Positions 24,789-31,949 of a DNA stretch of 64,000 nt are shown here, one piece after another. The first letter of the stretch is position 1; each line of letters starts with the position of its first letter. Source of the stretch: Paraburkholderia caffeinilytica (GTDB lineage Bacteria > Pseudomonadota > Gammaproteobacteria > Burkholderiales > Burkholderiaceae); assembly GCF_003368325.1 (NCBI RefSeq), contig NZ_CP031467.1, positions 3,410,001 to 3,474,000 of the forward strand, in the 5' to 3' direction. The translations under genes and the position numbers were made by a program. Below the pieces are notes generated by a model, which was not told where the DNA came from, did no database searches, and saw only the letters and a list, made by a program, of their open reading frames with translations.

Positions 24789-25340
24789 ATGGGCAACAAG
24801 GTAGTGGCGACGGCATTGCCGGAGGTGAAACTCATCGAGCCCGAGGTGTTTTGCGACGAATTTGGCTTCTGCTTCGAGAGCTTCAGCGCGGATGAGTTTA
24901 CCGACGACGTCTCGCACGGTTTCAATTTTGTGCAGGACCGTCATTTACGGGCAGTGCGTGGCGTGTTGCGCGGCTTGCACTATCAGGTGCAGCGGCCGCA
25001 AGGCCGGCTCGTGCGCGTGGTGGTGGGGGAAGTGTTCGACGTCGCCGTGGACGTGCGGCTCAATTCGCCGAACTTCGGCAAGTGGAGCGGCGCCTGCCTG
25101 AGCGCGGCCAATCATCGGCAGGTGTGGGTGCCGCCGGGTTTCGCGCACGGTTTCGTCGTGCTGTCCGACGTCGCCGAATGCCTGTGGAAGACCACCGAAT
25201 ACTGGTTCCCCGAACTCGAGCGCTGCATCTTGTGGAGCGATCCTGACATCGGCATCGAGTGGCCGATCGACATCGAGCCGATCCTGGGCGCGAAGGACGC
25301 AGCGGGCCGCCGTCTTTACGAAGCGGAAAATTTCGCCTGA
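24789..25340 (+). CDS. rfbC: RmlC-like dTDP-4-dehydrorhamnose 3,5-epimerase
   Basis: A 183-residue cupin-fold sugar-nucleotide epimerase, the length of typical RmlC. Motifs: VKLIEPEVFCDEFGFCFESF, VLRGLHYQVQRPQGRLVRVV (with the catalytic histidine of GLHYQ), VPPGFAHGFVVLSD and CILWSDPDIGIEWP. Two family positions differ: the lysine usual in PQ.KLVRV is arginine, and one of the aromatic residues after TEY is tryptophan. The ATG at 24789 gives the standard N-terminus; the frame runs upstream to 24642 without homology. No rmlA, rmlB or rmlD is nearby, so it may supply a modified deoxysugar for a separate glycan pathway. A hairpin overlaps its stop codon. Confidence 0.88.
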   Translation: MGNKVVATALPEVKLIEPEVFCDEFGFCFESFSADEFTDDVSHGFNFVQDRHLRAVRGVLRGLHYQVQRPQGRLVRVVVGEVFDVAVDVRLNSPNFGKWSGACLSAANHRQVWVPPGFAHGFVVLSDVAECLWKTTEYWFPELERCILWSDPDIGIEWPIDIEPILGAKDAAGRRLYEAENFA

Positions 25341-25370
25341 ACGCCGCATATGCAGCGGTTCGGCGTTCAG
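25337..25370. terminator. Shared hairpin at two convergent stop codons
   Basis: A 10-bp perfect inverted repeat, CTGAACGCCG (25337-25346) and CGGCGTTCAG (25361-25370). The stop codon of rfbC (25338-25340) and of the convergent EamA gene (25367-25369 read on the other strand) occupy equivalent positions in the two arms. No T-tract follows on either side, so termination would depend on the stem alone. Confidence 0.55.
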
Positions 25371-26257
25371 CGGGTCGCCACCACGGCGCCCACGCTCGCG
25401 GCAACCACCAGCAGTGTGCCGGCGATCTGCGGGACGCTCATCGGTTGATGCAGCACCACGAAACCGGCCAGCGCGCCGATCGCGGGCTCGACACTCATCA
25501 GGATCCCGAACGATGCGGCGGGCATGTGCCGCAACGCCACCATTTCCAGTGCGTAGGGTAACAACGGGACCAGCAACGCGAGGCCCGCGGTTGCGGCGAT
25601 CTGTCCCGCGGCGATGTGCATGCCGCTTTGCGCGAAGCCGAACGGCGTGGCAACCAGCGCCGCTGCAATCAACGATACCGACAATCCTTCGAGGCCGGCG
25701 AACACCGTGCCGATCTTTTTCATCAGCACGATATAGCTGCCCCAGCCGAGCGCGGCCCCGAGCGCGAGCAACACGCCGAGCGGTTCGCCGATCCAGCCCG
25801 CGCGATCGCGCGAAAGCAGCAGCACGCCGGCAATCGCCAGCGCCGGCCACAGTAAGGCTCGCCCGCGACGCACCGCGAAAGTCGCCACGGCGAGCGGCCC
25901 GAGAAAATCGATCGCGACGGCGAGCCCCAATGGAATCCGCTGAAGCGCCGCGAAAAAGCACAGCGTCATGCCGGCCATCGCCGCCCCCAGTGCGCCGGCT
26001 GCGAGCCAATGCGAGCGCGAGTAGGCGAAGAGGCGCGGGCGCACCAGCAACGCGAGCACCGCGGCCGCCCAGCAAAGACGCAACCAGGTGGTGCTGAGCG
26101 ACCCGTACTCGGCCATTGTCGGCGCCGAGAGCGCGGCGCCGAACTGCACGCTCGACATCGACAGCACGCACAGGAGCGCTGCGCCGGCCGCTGCACTGGC
26201 GGCCTTCGCGGGCGTTGGCACGGGAGTCAGCGCCGGTTTGATGGTGGTGTCCTGCAT
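25367..26257 (-). CDS. EamA-family inner-membrane exporter (RhtA-like)
   Basis: A 296-residue drug/metabolite transporter with ten membrane segments in two EamA halves (for example LCVLSMSSVQFGAALSAP, WLAAGALGAAMAGMTLCFFA, LGVLLALGAALGWGSYIVLM). It resembles RhtA, the E. coli threonine/homoserine exporter, most closely. GAGG precedes the ATG at 26257. The substrate is likely an amino acid or small metabolite, by family only. A LysR gene is transcribed divergently from an 81-base spacer, so it is the likely regulator. Confidence 0.85.
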   Translation of the reverse strand: MQDTTIKPALTPVPTPAKAASAAAGAALLCVLSMSSVQFGAALSAPTMAEYGSLSTTWLRLCWAAAVLALLVRPRLFAYSRSHWLAAGALGAAMAGMTLCFFAALQRIPLGLAVAIDFLGPLAVATFAVRRGRALLWPALAIAGVLLLSRDRAGWIGEPLGVLLALGAALGWGSYIVLMKKIGTVFAGLEGLSVSLIAAALVATPFGFAQSGMHIAAGQIAATAGLALLVPLLPYALEMVALRHMPAASFGILMSVEPAIGALAGFVVLHQPMSVPQIAGTLLVVAASVGAVVATR

Positions 26258-26297
26258 CGTGGCCTCGTTGCCGCTCTTCGGGTGGGTTGGACGCTAT

Positions 26298-26325
26298 CTT
26301 ATCGGTGCGAGCGGTATTAAGATAA
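26298..26325. promoter_or_regulatory. Candidate operator between EamA exporter and LysR gene
   Basis: CTTATC (26298-26303) and GATAAG (26320-26325) form an inverted repeat in the 81-base divergent spacer. Further TATC/GATA matches flank it. The position suits a LysR-type regulator controlling both genes. Confidence 0.4.
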
Positions 26326-26338
26326 GTTGATATTTCTT

Positions 26339-27262
26339 ATGGCAACTTCAAGAAACGTGATGACCCGAGATCTCGACAGCAGTCTCCTGCGCGCGTTCGT
26401 CACTGTTGCGGAGACCGGCGCCGTGGGCGTGGCGGCGGCGCGCCTCGCGCGCACCCAGGCGGCGGTGAGCATGCAATTGCGCCGGCTCGAAGAGGAGTTG
26501 GGGCAGCGTTTGCTCGACCGCTCGCCGCGTGGCGTGCAGCTCACCGAAGCGGGACATCTGCTGCTGCCGTTCGCGCATACGATCCTCGGCGCGGGTGCCG
26601 ATGCGCGGCGGGCGTTGAGCGCCGGGCAAGTGTCCGGCACGGTGCGCCTCGGCATGCTGGAAGACATCGCGGTCGGTCGCTTGCCGCGCGCGCTGCGGCG
26701 CTTTTCGATTGCTTATCCGCAGGTTGCGCTGGAGATCGTTGTCGATACCAGTCCCGCGTTGTCGAACCGGCTTGCGGACGGCAGCCTCGACGTGGTGGTG
26801 GGGGACCCGGCCTTGGTCGATTCGGCGCCGCTGCTGACCTGGACACAGCCGCTCTTCTGGGTCGGCGCCCGCGGGTTTAGCCGCGACGACGACGCGGCGT
26901 TGCCAGTGGTTGCATTCGGCGGCGCGTGCCTGTGGCAGCAACAGGTGTTGACCGCGCTGCGGCGCGCGGGCATTGCGTGGCGTATTGTGTGCACCAGCAC
27001 CAGTTTGCCGGCGGTGCAGTCGGCCGTGGAAGCGGGACTCGGCGTATCGGTCCTGCTCGATGGCAATATCCGCCCGGAGTCGATGCGCGTGCTCGGTCAG
27101 GCCGATGGATTGCCCGATGCGCCAACCGCCGATTTTGGGCTTTTCATGCGGCCGGTGTCCGGTGCGCAGGCGGCCGCCGTGCAGACATTGCAGACGTTCC
27201 TCTGCGAGGAATTGCATCTTGGCTTGCGGGAGAACGAGCCGCTCGTGGTGCCGACGGCCTAG
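26339..27262 (+). CDS. LysR-family transcriptional regulator
   Basis: A 307-residue LysR protein. The N-terminal winged helix-turn-helix is clear (LLRAFVTVAETGAVGVAAAR, AAVSMQLRRLEEELGQRLLD), followed by an effector-binding domain beginning VRLGMLEDIAVGRLPRALRR. ATG 26339 and ATG 26360 (MTRDLDSSLLR) are both possible; the second gives a more typical N-terminus and neither has a strong binding site. It probably controls the divergent EamA exporter and itself. A short poorly conserved C-terminal tail (LRENENEPLVVPTA-like) is present. Confidence 0.87.
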   Translation: MATSRNVMTRDLDSSLLRAFVTVAETGAVGVAAARLARTQAAVSMQLRRLEEELGQRLLDRSPRGVQLTEAGHLLLPFAHTILGAGADARRALSAGQVSGTVRLGMLEDIAVGRLPRALRRFSIAYPQVALEIVVDTSPALSNRLADGSLDVVVGDPALVDSAPLLTWTQPLFWVGARGFSRDDDAALPVVAFGGACLWQQQVLTALRRAGIAWRIVCTSTSLPAVQSAVEAGLGVSVLLDGNIRPESMRVLGQADGLPDAPTADFGLFMRPVSGAQAAAVQTLQTFLCEELHLGLRENEPLVVPTA

Positions 27263-27431
27263 CGTGTGGATCACCCGCCCGCACGTCAGCAGGCACTTCG
27301 GCACGCACATTTCATGGGTAACCCCCGGTGCGGGAAGCAACTATTGCAATGCCGCGCGGCAAGTATTGCAACGAGCTTCGAGTCCGCGCGCCGGGGGCGA
27401 GCGTTGCCTTGCTGGCCTGGTCGAAATGGCG

Positions 27432-27593
27432 TCAGCGCCGCACCACGCCCATCAGCAAGGTGACGAGGAAGATCACCAGGAAGATGAAGAACAGGACCTT
27501 GGCGATTTCCGCTGCGCCCGCGGCAATGCCGCCGAAGCCGAATACCGCCGCGATGATCGCGATGATGAAGAAGATTGCAGCGTATCGAAGCAT
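27432..27593 (-). CDS. DUF1328 small membrane protein (YtjA-like)
   Basis: A 53-residue inner-membrane peptide, [20 protein letters not shown], then [20 protein letters not shown] and [11 protein letters not shown]. This is the complete DUF1328 domain with two membrane helices, a family widespread in proteobacteria and of unknown function. GGGAGG lies 5 bases before the ATG at 27593. The gene stands alone between the LysR gene and a long intergenic region; 170 bases on its 3' side hold nothing recognisable. Confidence 0.88.
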   Translation of the reverse strand: MLRYAAIFFIIAIIAAVFGFGGIAAGAAEIAKVLFFIFLVIFLVTLLMGVVRR

Positions 27594-28216
27594 AGGGCCT
27601 CCCGCCGATAGATTGCTGGATCGAAGTTGATAATGGCTACTCGTTGCGGGCACTGCGTGCTTTGACGGGTTTTTGCCGGTGAGCGATATTCAGCAATCGA
27701 TGTGCCCAGAGCCGGGCGAATCCGCCGATAACGTTTGCGCAGTCTCAATTGGCAGACAATTTCACTCGAGAGCGTGAAGCGAATGGAGCCGGGAAATTGT
27801 TAATTATGATTTAACGTTTTAGGATTTTGAAAATGATTGACATGAATTTTGTATTTTCATAAACATTCGGAAAACGTTTGCGCCGGTTTAATCATCCTGC
27901 TTCACCAGTGAAAATCCCGTTTCACCTCGGCGGGCCCCTGCCTGGCGCGCGGCGCATAGGAAAAATCCATTGTGAGATGGACGGAAATACGCGCTAGAAT
28001 GCGCATCGATTCACCATCAATGTGCCGCTCGTTCAAACGACGCTCGTGTGAGTCCAGTCGGCAGTTATTGCATCCGATCGATTTGTTCCCGGCGTATTGG
28101 GGATTGCCGATGATTATCGGCGACGGGCAAGTCGGACCGGTAAATAGGAGGCGATATAAACGCGTGCTCCGCATTGCCTGCCGCCAATAAAACATTCAAA
28201 AAAAGACCGAGAACAT
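27594..28216. other. Intergenic region upstream of wecB, AT-rich
   Basis: 623 bases without a credible gene. Bases 27790-27900 are markedly AT-rich, with the promoter-like site at 27837. The remainder up to wecB has moderate GC and short frames with no family resemblance. A leader of about 340 nt before wecB would follow from that promoter. Confidence 0.5.
27837..27865 (+). promoter_or_regulatory. Promoter-like site upstream of the wecB-nfr locus
   Basis: A consensus -35 TTGACA (27837-27842) in an AT-rich tract, followed after 17 bases by TAAACA (27860-27865), a weak -10. It is the best sigma-70-like site in the 620 bases before wecB. Confidence 0.4.
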
Positions 28217-29413
28217 ATGCCAACGAGGGTTCTGTCGATTTTCGGCACGCGGCCGGAAGCCATCAAAATGGCGCCGCTGGTCAAACAACTGGAAGCTGAC
28301 GCCGGCATCGAGTCGGTGGTCTGCGTGACAGGACAGCATCAGCAGATGCTCGATCAGGTACTCGATCTGTTCCAGATCGAGCCGCACCACGATCTCGCGC
28401 TGATGACCGGCAACCAGACGCTCAATGGTCTGGCTTCGCGCCTCATCGCGTCGCTCGACGACGTGCTCGCAACCGTTCAGCCGGATCGCGTGCTGGTGCA
28501 CGGCGATACGACCACGGCAGCCGCGGCGGCGCTGGCCTCGTTTCATCGGCGGATTCCAATCGGTCACGTCGAGGCGGGGCTGCGTACCGGCAACCTGATG
28601 CAACCGTGGCCTGAGGAAATGAACCGCCGCGTGGTCGACGTAATGAGCGATCTGATGTTCGCGCCCACCGCGAGTTCGAAGGCGAACCTCGCGCACGAAG
28701 CGCTGCACGGCAGGATCGTCGTGACCGGCAATACGGTGATCGACGCGCTGAACCTCACCACCGCGCGCATCGGCAACGACGCGGCCCTGCGCGCCGAACT
28801 CGATGCGCGTCTGCCGTTCCTCGACGGTGTGTTGCCGGTGTTGCTCGTCACCGGCCATCGCCGTGAGAGCTTCGGTGCGGGCTTCGCGAACATCTGCGCG
28901 GCGCTCGCGGACCTGGCCAGAACCAACCGGGTCCAGATCGTCTATCCGGTGCATTTGAATCCGAACGTGCGCGGCCCGGTGCAGGAAGCTCTCGGCAGCG
29001 CGCGCAACGTGCATCTGATCGATCCGCTCGATTACCTGGGCTTCGTGCGTCTGATGCAGCGCGCGTCGATCATTCTCACCGACTCGGGCGGCGTGCAGGA
29101 AGAAGCGCCCGCGCTCGGCAAGCCGGTGCTGGTGATGCGCGATGTGACCGAGCGTCCGGAAGCGGTGGCGGCCGGCACGGTGCGCCTCGTCGGCACGGAG
29201 CGCGCCGCGATCGTGCGCGCGGTGACGGGCTTACTCGACGACGCGGGCGGGCGCGACGATTTCGCGCATCGCGTCAATCCGTACGGCGACGGCCATGCGT
29301 CGCAACGGATCGTCGCGGCGCTTACGGGGCGTCCGTTCGACGAGTTCGCGAGCGGCGGCATCGGTGCAACGGGTCAGGCTCCACGGACGCAACGCGTAGA
29401 AGTTGTCCTGTAG
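28217..29413 (+). CDS. wecB: UDP-N-acetylglucosamine 2-epimerase, non-hydrolysing
   Basis: A 398-residue cytosolic enzyme that interconverts UDP-GlcNAc and UDP-ManNAc. Family active-site motifs are all present: SIFGTRPEAIKMAPLVK, VHGDTTTAAAAALAS, HVEAGLRTG, PWPEEMNRR, VTGHRRES and TDSGGVQEEAP. In E. coli WecB feeds enterobacterial common antigen and is also NfrC, one of the factors needed for phage N4 adsorption. Here no wecA/wecC or other ECA gene is adjacent; the neighbours are nfrB and nfrA relatives, so it likely supplies UDP-ManNAc to that pathway. The C-terminal 30 residues are variable. The ribosome binding site is weak (GAGAAC). Confidence 0.93.
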   Translation: MPTRVLSIFGTRPEAIKMAPLVKQLEADAGIESVVCVTGQHQQMLDQVLDLFQIEPHHDLALMTGNQTLNGLASRLIASLDDVLATVQPDRVLVHGDTTTAAAAALASFHRRIPIGHVEAGLRTGNLMQPWPEEMNRRVVDVMSDLMFAPTASSKANLAHEALHGRIVVTGNTVIDALNLTTARIGNDAALRAELDARLPFLDGVLPVLLVTGHRRESFGAGFANICAALADLARTNRVQIVYPVHLNPNVRGPVQEALGSARNVHLIDPLDYLGFVRLMQRASIILTDSGGVQEEAPALGKPVLVMRDVTERPEAVAAGTVRLVGTERAAIVRAVTGLLDDAGGRDDFAHRVNPYGDGHASQRIVAALTGRPFDEFASGGIGATGQAPRTQRVEVVL

Positions 29414-29744
29414 CGCGGCGCAGGCCGCTGGTCTGCCGCATGGCCAATGCGCGTTGAAGTGGCTGCATTTCGTGGTGGTAGTGCCGCGGTGCGTGGCTAT
29501 CGGAGATCAAGACCTGAGCATGTCGGGCAGACGCGGACAGTACCGCGAACGCTCACCGGCCGCCTCGGATAGCGACTAGGCTTTGCCAATGGCAATCCCC
29601 TGGCAATCCCCTGGCAATCCCCTGGCAAAGCCACCGGCAGAACCACCGGCACCGTCGCCCGCCATAGCGGGATCGCAGTTCCACACAATCCATGTAGCGC
29701 GAATCAGCTTCACGGTTTGCGCGCTAATGACGAGATAAGACAAC
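29414..29744. other. Intergenic region between wecB and the BcsB-like gene
   Basis: 331 bases, no gene recognised. It contains three perfect tandem copies of the 11-mer TGGCAATCCCC (29590-29622) plus a partial fourth. Whether the downstream genes have their own promoter here could not be decided. Confidence 0.5.
29590..29630 (+). repeat. Tandem 11-bp repeat, three copies plus a partial one
   Basis: TGGCAATCCCC is repeated at 29590, 29601 and 29612, and a truncated copy (TGGCAAAG) starts at 29623. The unit is about one helical turn. It lies 115-155 bases before the BcsB-like gene. Confidence 0.9.
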
Positions 29745-31949
29745 GTGACCTCCGATACGCTAATGCGCCGCCTGGCCCGCCCCTGCCTGATCGCTCTTGC
29801 CGCGCTGCTGTTGCTCGCCACGAGGGCCCATGCTCAACAGCCGGCCGACGTCGCCGGCAGCTTTGCACAACTCGGCAGCGGCCGTCTCGCGACGCGCACC
29901 GTGACGCTGGCCGACCTGGGCATGCGCGATCCGGTCGTGCTGCATGCGCCGGACGGCCGTGAGGAACTCTATCTGCCGGTGCCGGCCGGCGTGCCATTGA
30001 GCGATGCGGCTTTGCAGATCGACGGCAACTATCTGCGCGGCAACGGCGGCCGCACGACCATGCTGGTGTCGCTCGACGGCGCACCGGTGCTCTCGCGCAG
30101 CCCGACGCAGGACCAGGGCGATGCATCGGCGAGTCTGGGCGTGGACGGCGCGGCGCGGCCGGCCGGTTTTGTGCGCGTGGGCCTCGACTGGTCGTCTGTG
30201 CTCAGCGATAACGTCTGCGCCGATCAAACCGCGATCGGCAACGTCTGGCGCATCGCGCCGACATCGCGCCTGACCTATCGCTACGATCCGGACGCGATCG
30301 TCGATCTGCGCAGCGTGTGGAGCGCCTTGCCGCAAAAGCCGGTCGTGATGCTCGGCGCGAGCACGCTCGCGGCACCGGCGTTCGATGCGGGCTGGCGCGT
30401 CGAGGCGCTGCTGCAGCGCGAAGGCCGCAATCCGTCGACGCGGACGTGGCCGGCGGCGGGCGACACGGTCGATCTGGGCGATATCGATGTGCCGGCGCCG
30501 CTGCGCGCGATTCCCGCTTTTGCGGCGCTGGCCGCGGGCGGTTTGCACAAGCTGGCCAATCCGGCGGAAGCGGGCGCCTTGATCGCACTCACGCCGCGTT
30601 CGGCGTTCGCGCCGGACGTGATCGTCGCCGACGACACGGTGCGCAACTCGCTGAAGACCGCGCTCGATGCGTTGCGCGAACAGGTCGTCAGCACCGCGCC
30701 GGGCGCAAGCGATGCGTTCGACGCATGGCGTGCCCGCGCCGTCGAGCCGATCGCGAGGCCGCTCGCCTCGGGCGAAGTGCGCCTTGCTCACCTCGGCGGC
30801 CAGACCGCAATCGTGGTCGGCGATAAGGACGGCGTGGCGGCCCTTGCGCGCACGTGGCGCCCGATCGACGTGACGAACCGTCTCGTGGTCCATCAGATCG
30901 ACACCGCACCGAACACGCGCGGCGACGAAATCGCCCTGTCGCTGCTGGGCGGCCAACCGCGCACGCTCGACGTGCAGGGCCGCGCCACCTGGGACGCGAG
31001 TTTCGATCTGGGTGCGGCATCCGGCAACGGCAAGTTGCCGGGCACCGTGGTGCTCGACGTGGCTGCGTCGCCGACGCCGAACAACACCGCGCAAACCGCC
31101 TCGATCTATTTCAACGACGTGCTGATCGGCTCGCAACTGCTGACCGCCAACGGCAAGCCGCAGCGCATCAGCGCGCGCGTGCCGCATTACGTGCTCGCCC
31201 CGAACAACCTGCTGCGCGTGGTATTCCAGCGTCAGCCGGACGGCGGCTGCCAGGCGCGCGGCCAGGGTCATCCGATTGCGGTGCTGCCGAGCAGTCATCT
31301 GACGCTCGCGGATGCGAAGGTCGGCGACGACTTCACCGGCATGGTGGCGCGGTTCGCGTCCGAAGCGAACGTGATCGTGCCGGCCTCGTATCTGAACGAC
31401 GCCACGCAGGTGCTGCCGCGCGTCGCGCGACTGGCGAACGCGAGCGGCATCGCGCCGACCCGTGCGAGCTTCGGCGTCGCGCGTGACGGCGAGGCGGTGA
31501 GCCCGAAGGGCGCCTTCCTCGCGGCCGACGTCGCGCTCGCCGATGAGAAGAGCCTCGCCCATCTGTCGAAAGACCGTCTGTCGCTCACCGATGCATCCGG
31601 CAAGGTGTTGGCGGATATATCGGGGTTGAACCGCGTCGGCGTGATCGAAGCGGTCAAGTCGGGCAGCGTGTCGGGCATTGTGTATCGCACGGTGGGCGAC
31701 ACGGCGGCGATCCTGCCGGCGTCGTTGCAACTGTCGCGCGGCGACGTCGCGATCGTCGACGCCAGCGGCACGCTGCGCCAGTTCGATTCGCGACATCCGG
31801 GCGAAGTGGTCGACACGGACGACGTGCAGGGTCCGTGGTTCATGCAGAGCTGGGTGCGCTGGAGCATCCCGGCCGGCCTCGTCGGTTTGCTGATCGTGTT
31901 GCTGCTGCTCGCCAACGTGGCGCGCCGCAGGAATCGGGACAAGCCGTGA
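29745..31949 (+). CDS. BcsB-like periplasmic glycan-synthase subunit
   Basis: A 734-residue protein with a signal peptide (CLIALAALLLLATRAHA), two large beta-rich periplasmic halves and a single C-terminal membrane anchor (WSIPAGLVGLLIVLLLLANV followed by ARRRNR). This is the layout of BcsB, the periplasmic partner of cellulose synthase, and TASIYFNDVLIGSQLLTANG resembles that family. It overlaps the glycosyltransferase gene nfrB by the GTGA junction, so it probably acts as its periplasmic companion, guiding a nascent polysaccharide. GTG 29745 is the chosen start; ATG 29763 would also keep the signal sequence. E. coli nfr loci have no obvious equivalent. Confidence 0.75.
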   Translation: MTSDTLMRRLARPCLIALAALLLLATRAHAQQPADVAGSFAQLGSGRLATRTVTLADLGMRDPVVLHAPDGREELYLPVPAGVPLSDAALQIDGNYLRGNGGRTTMLVSLDGAPVLSRSPTQDQGDASASLGVDGAARPAGFVRVGLDWSSVLSDNVCADQTAIGNVWRIAPTSRLTYRYDPDAIVDLRSVWSALPQKPVVMLGASTLAAPAFDAGWRVEALLQREGRNPSTRTWPAAGDTVDLGDIDVPAPLRAIPAFAALAAGGLHKLANPAEAGALIALTPRSAFAPDVIVADDTVRNSLKTALDALREQVVSTAPGASDAFDAWRARAVEPIARPLASGEVRLAHLGGQTAIVVGDKDGVAALARTWRPIDVTNRLVVHQIDTAPNTRGDEIALSLLGGQPRTLDVQGRATWDASFDLGAASGNGKLPGTVVLDVAASPTPNNTAQTASIYFNDVLIGSQLLTANGKPQRISARVPHYVLAPNNLLRVVFQRQPDGGCQARGQGHPIAVLPSSHLTLADAKVGDDFTGMVARFASEANVIVPASYLNDATQVLPRVARLANASGIAPTRASFGVARDGEAVSPKGAFLAADVALADEKSLAHLSKDRLSLTDASGKVLADISGLNRVGVIEAVKSGSVSGIVYRTVGDTAAILPASLQLSRGDVAIVDASGTLRQFDSRHPGEVVDTDDVQGPWFMQSWVRWSIPAGLVGLLIVLLLLANVARRRNRDKP

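Noticed and set aside
27263..27431. Frames between the LysR gene and the DUF1328 gene
   Set aside because: Mostly antisense of the DUF1328 gene or chance; no supporting signals.
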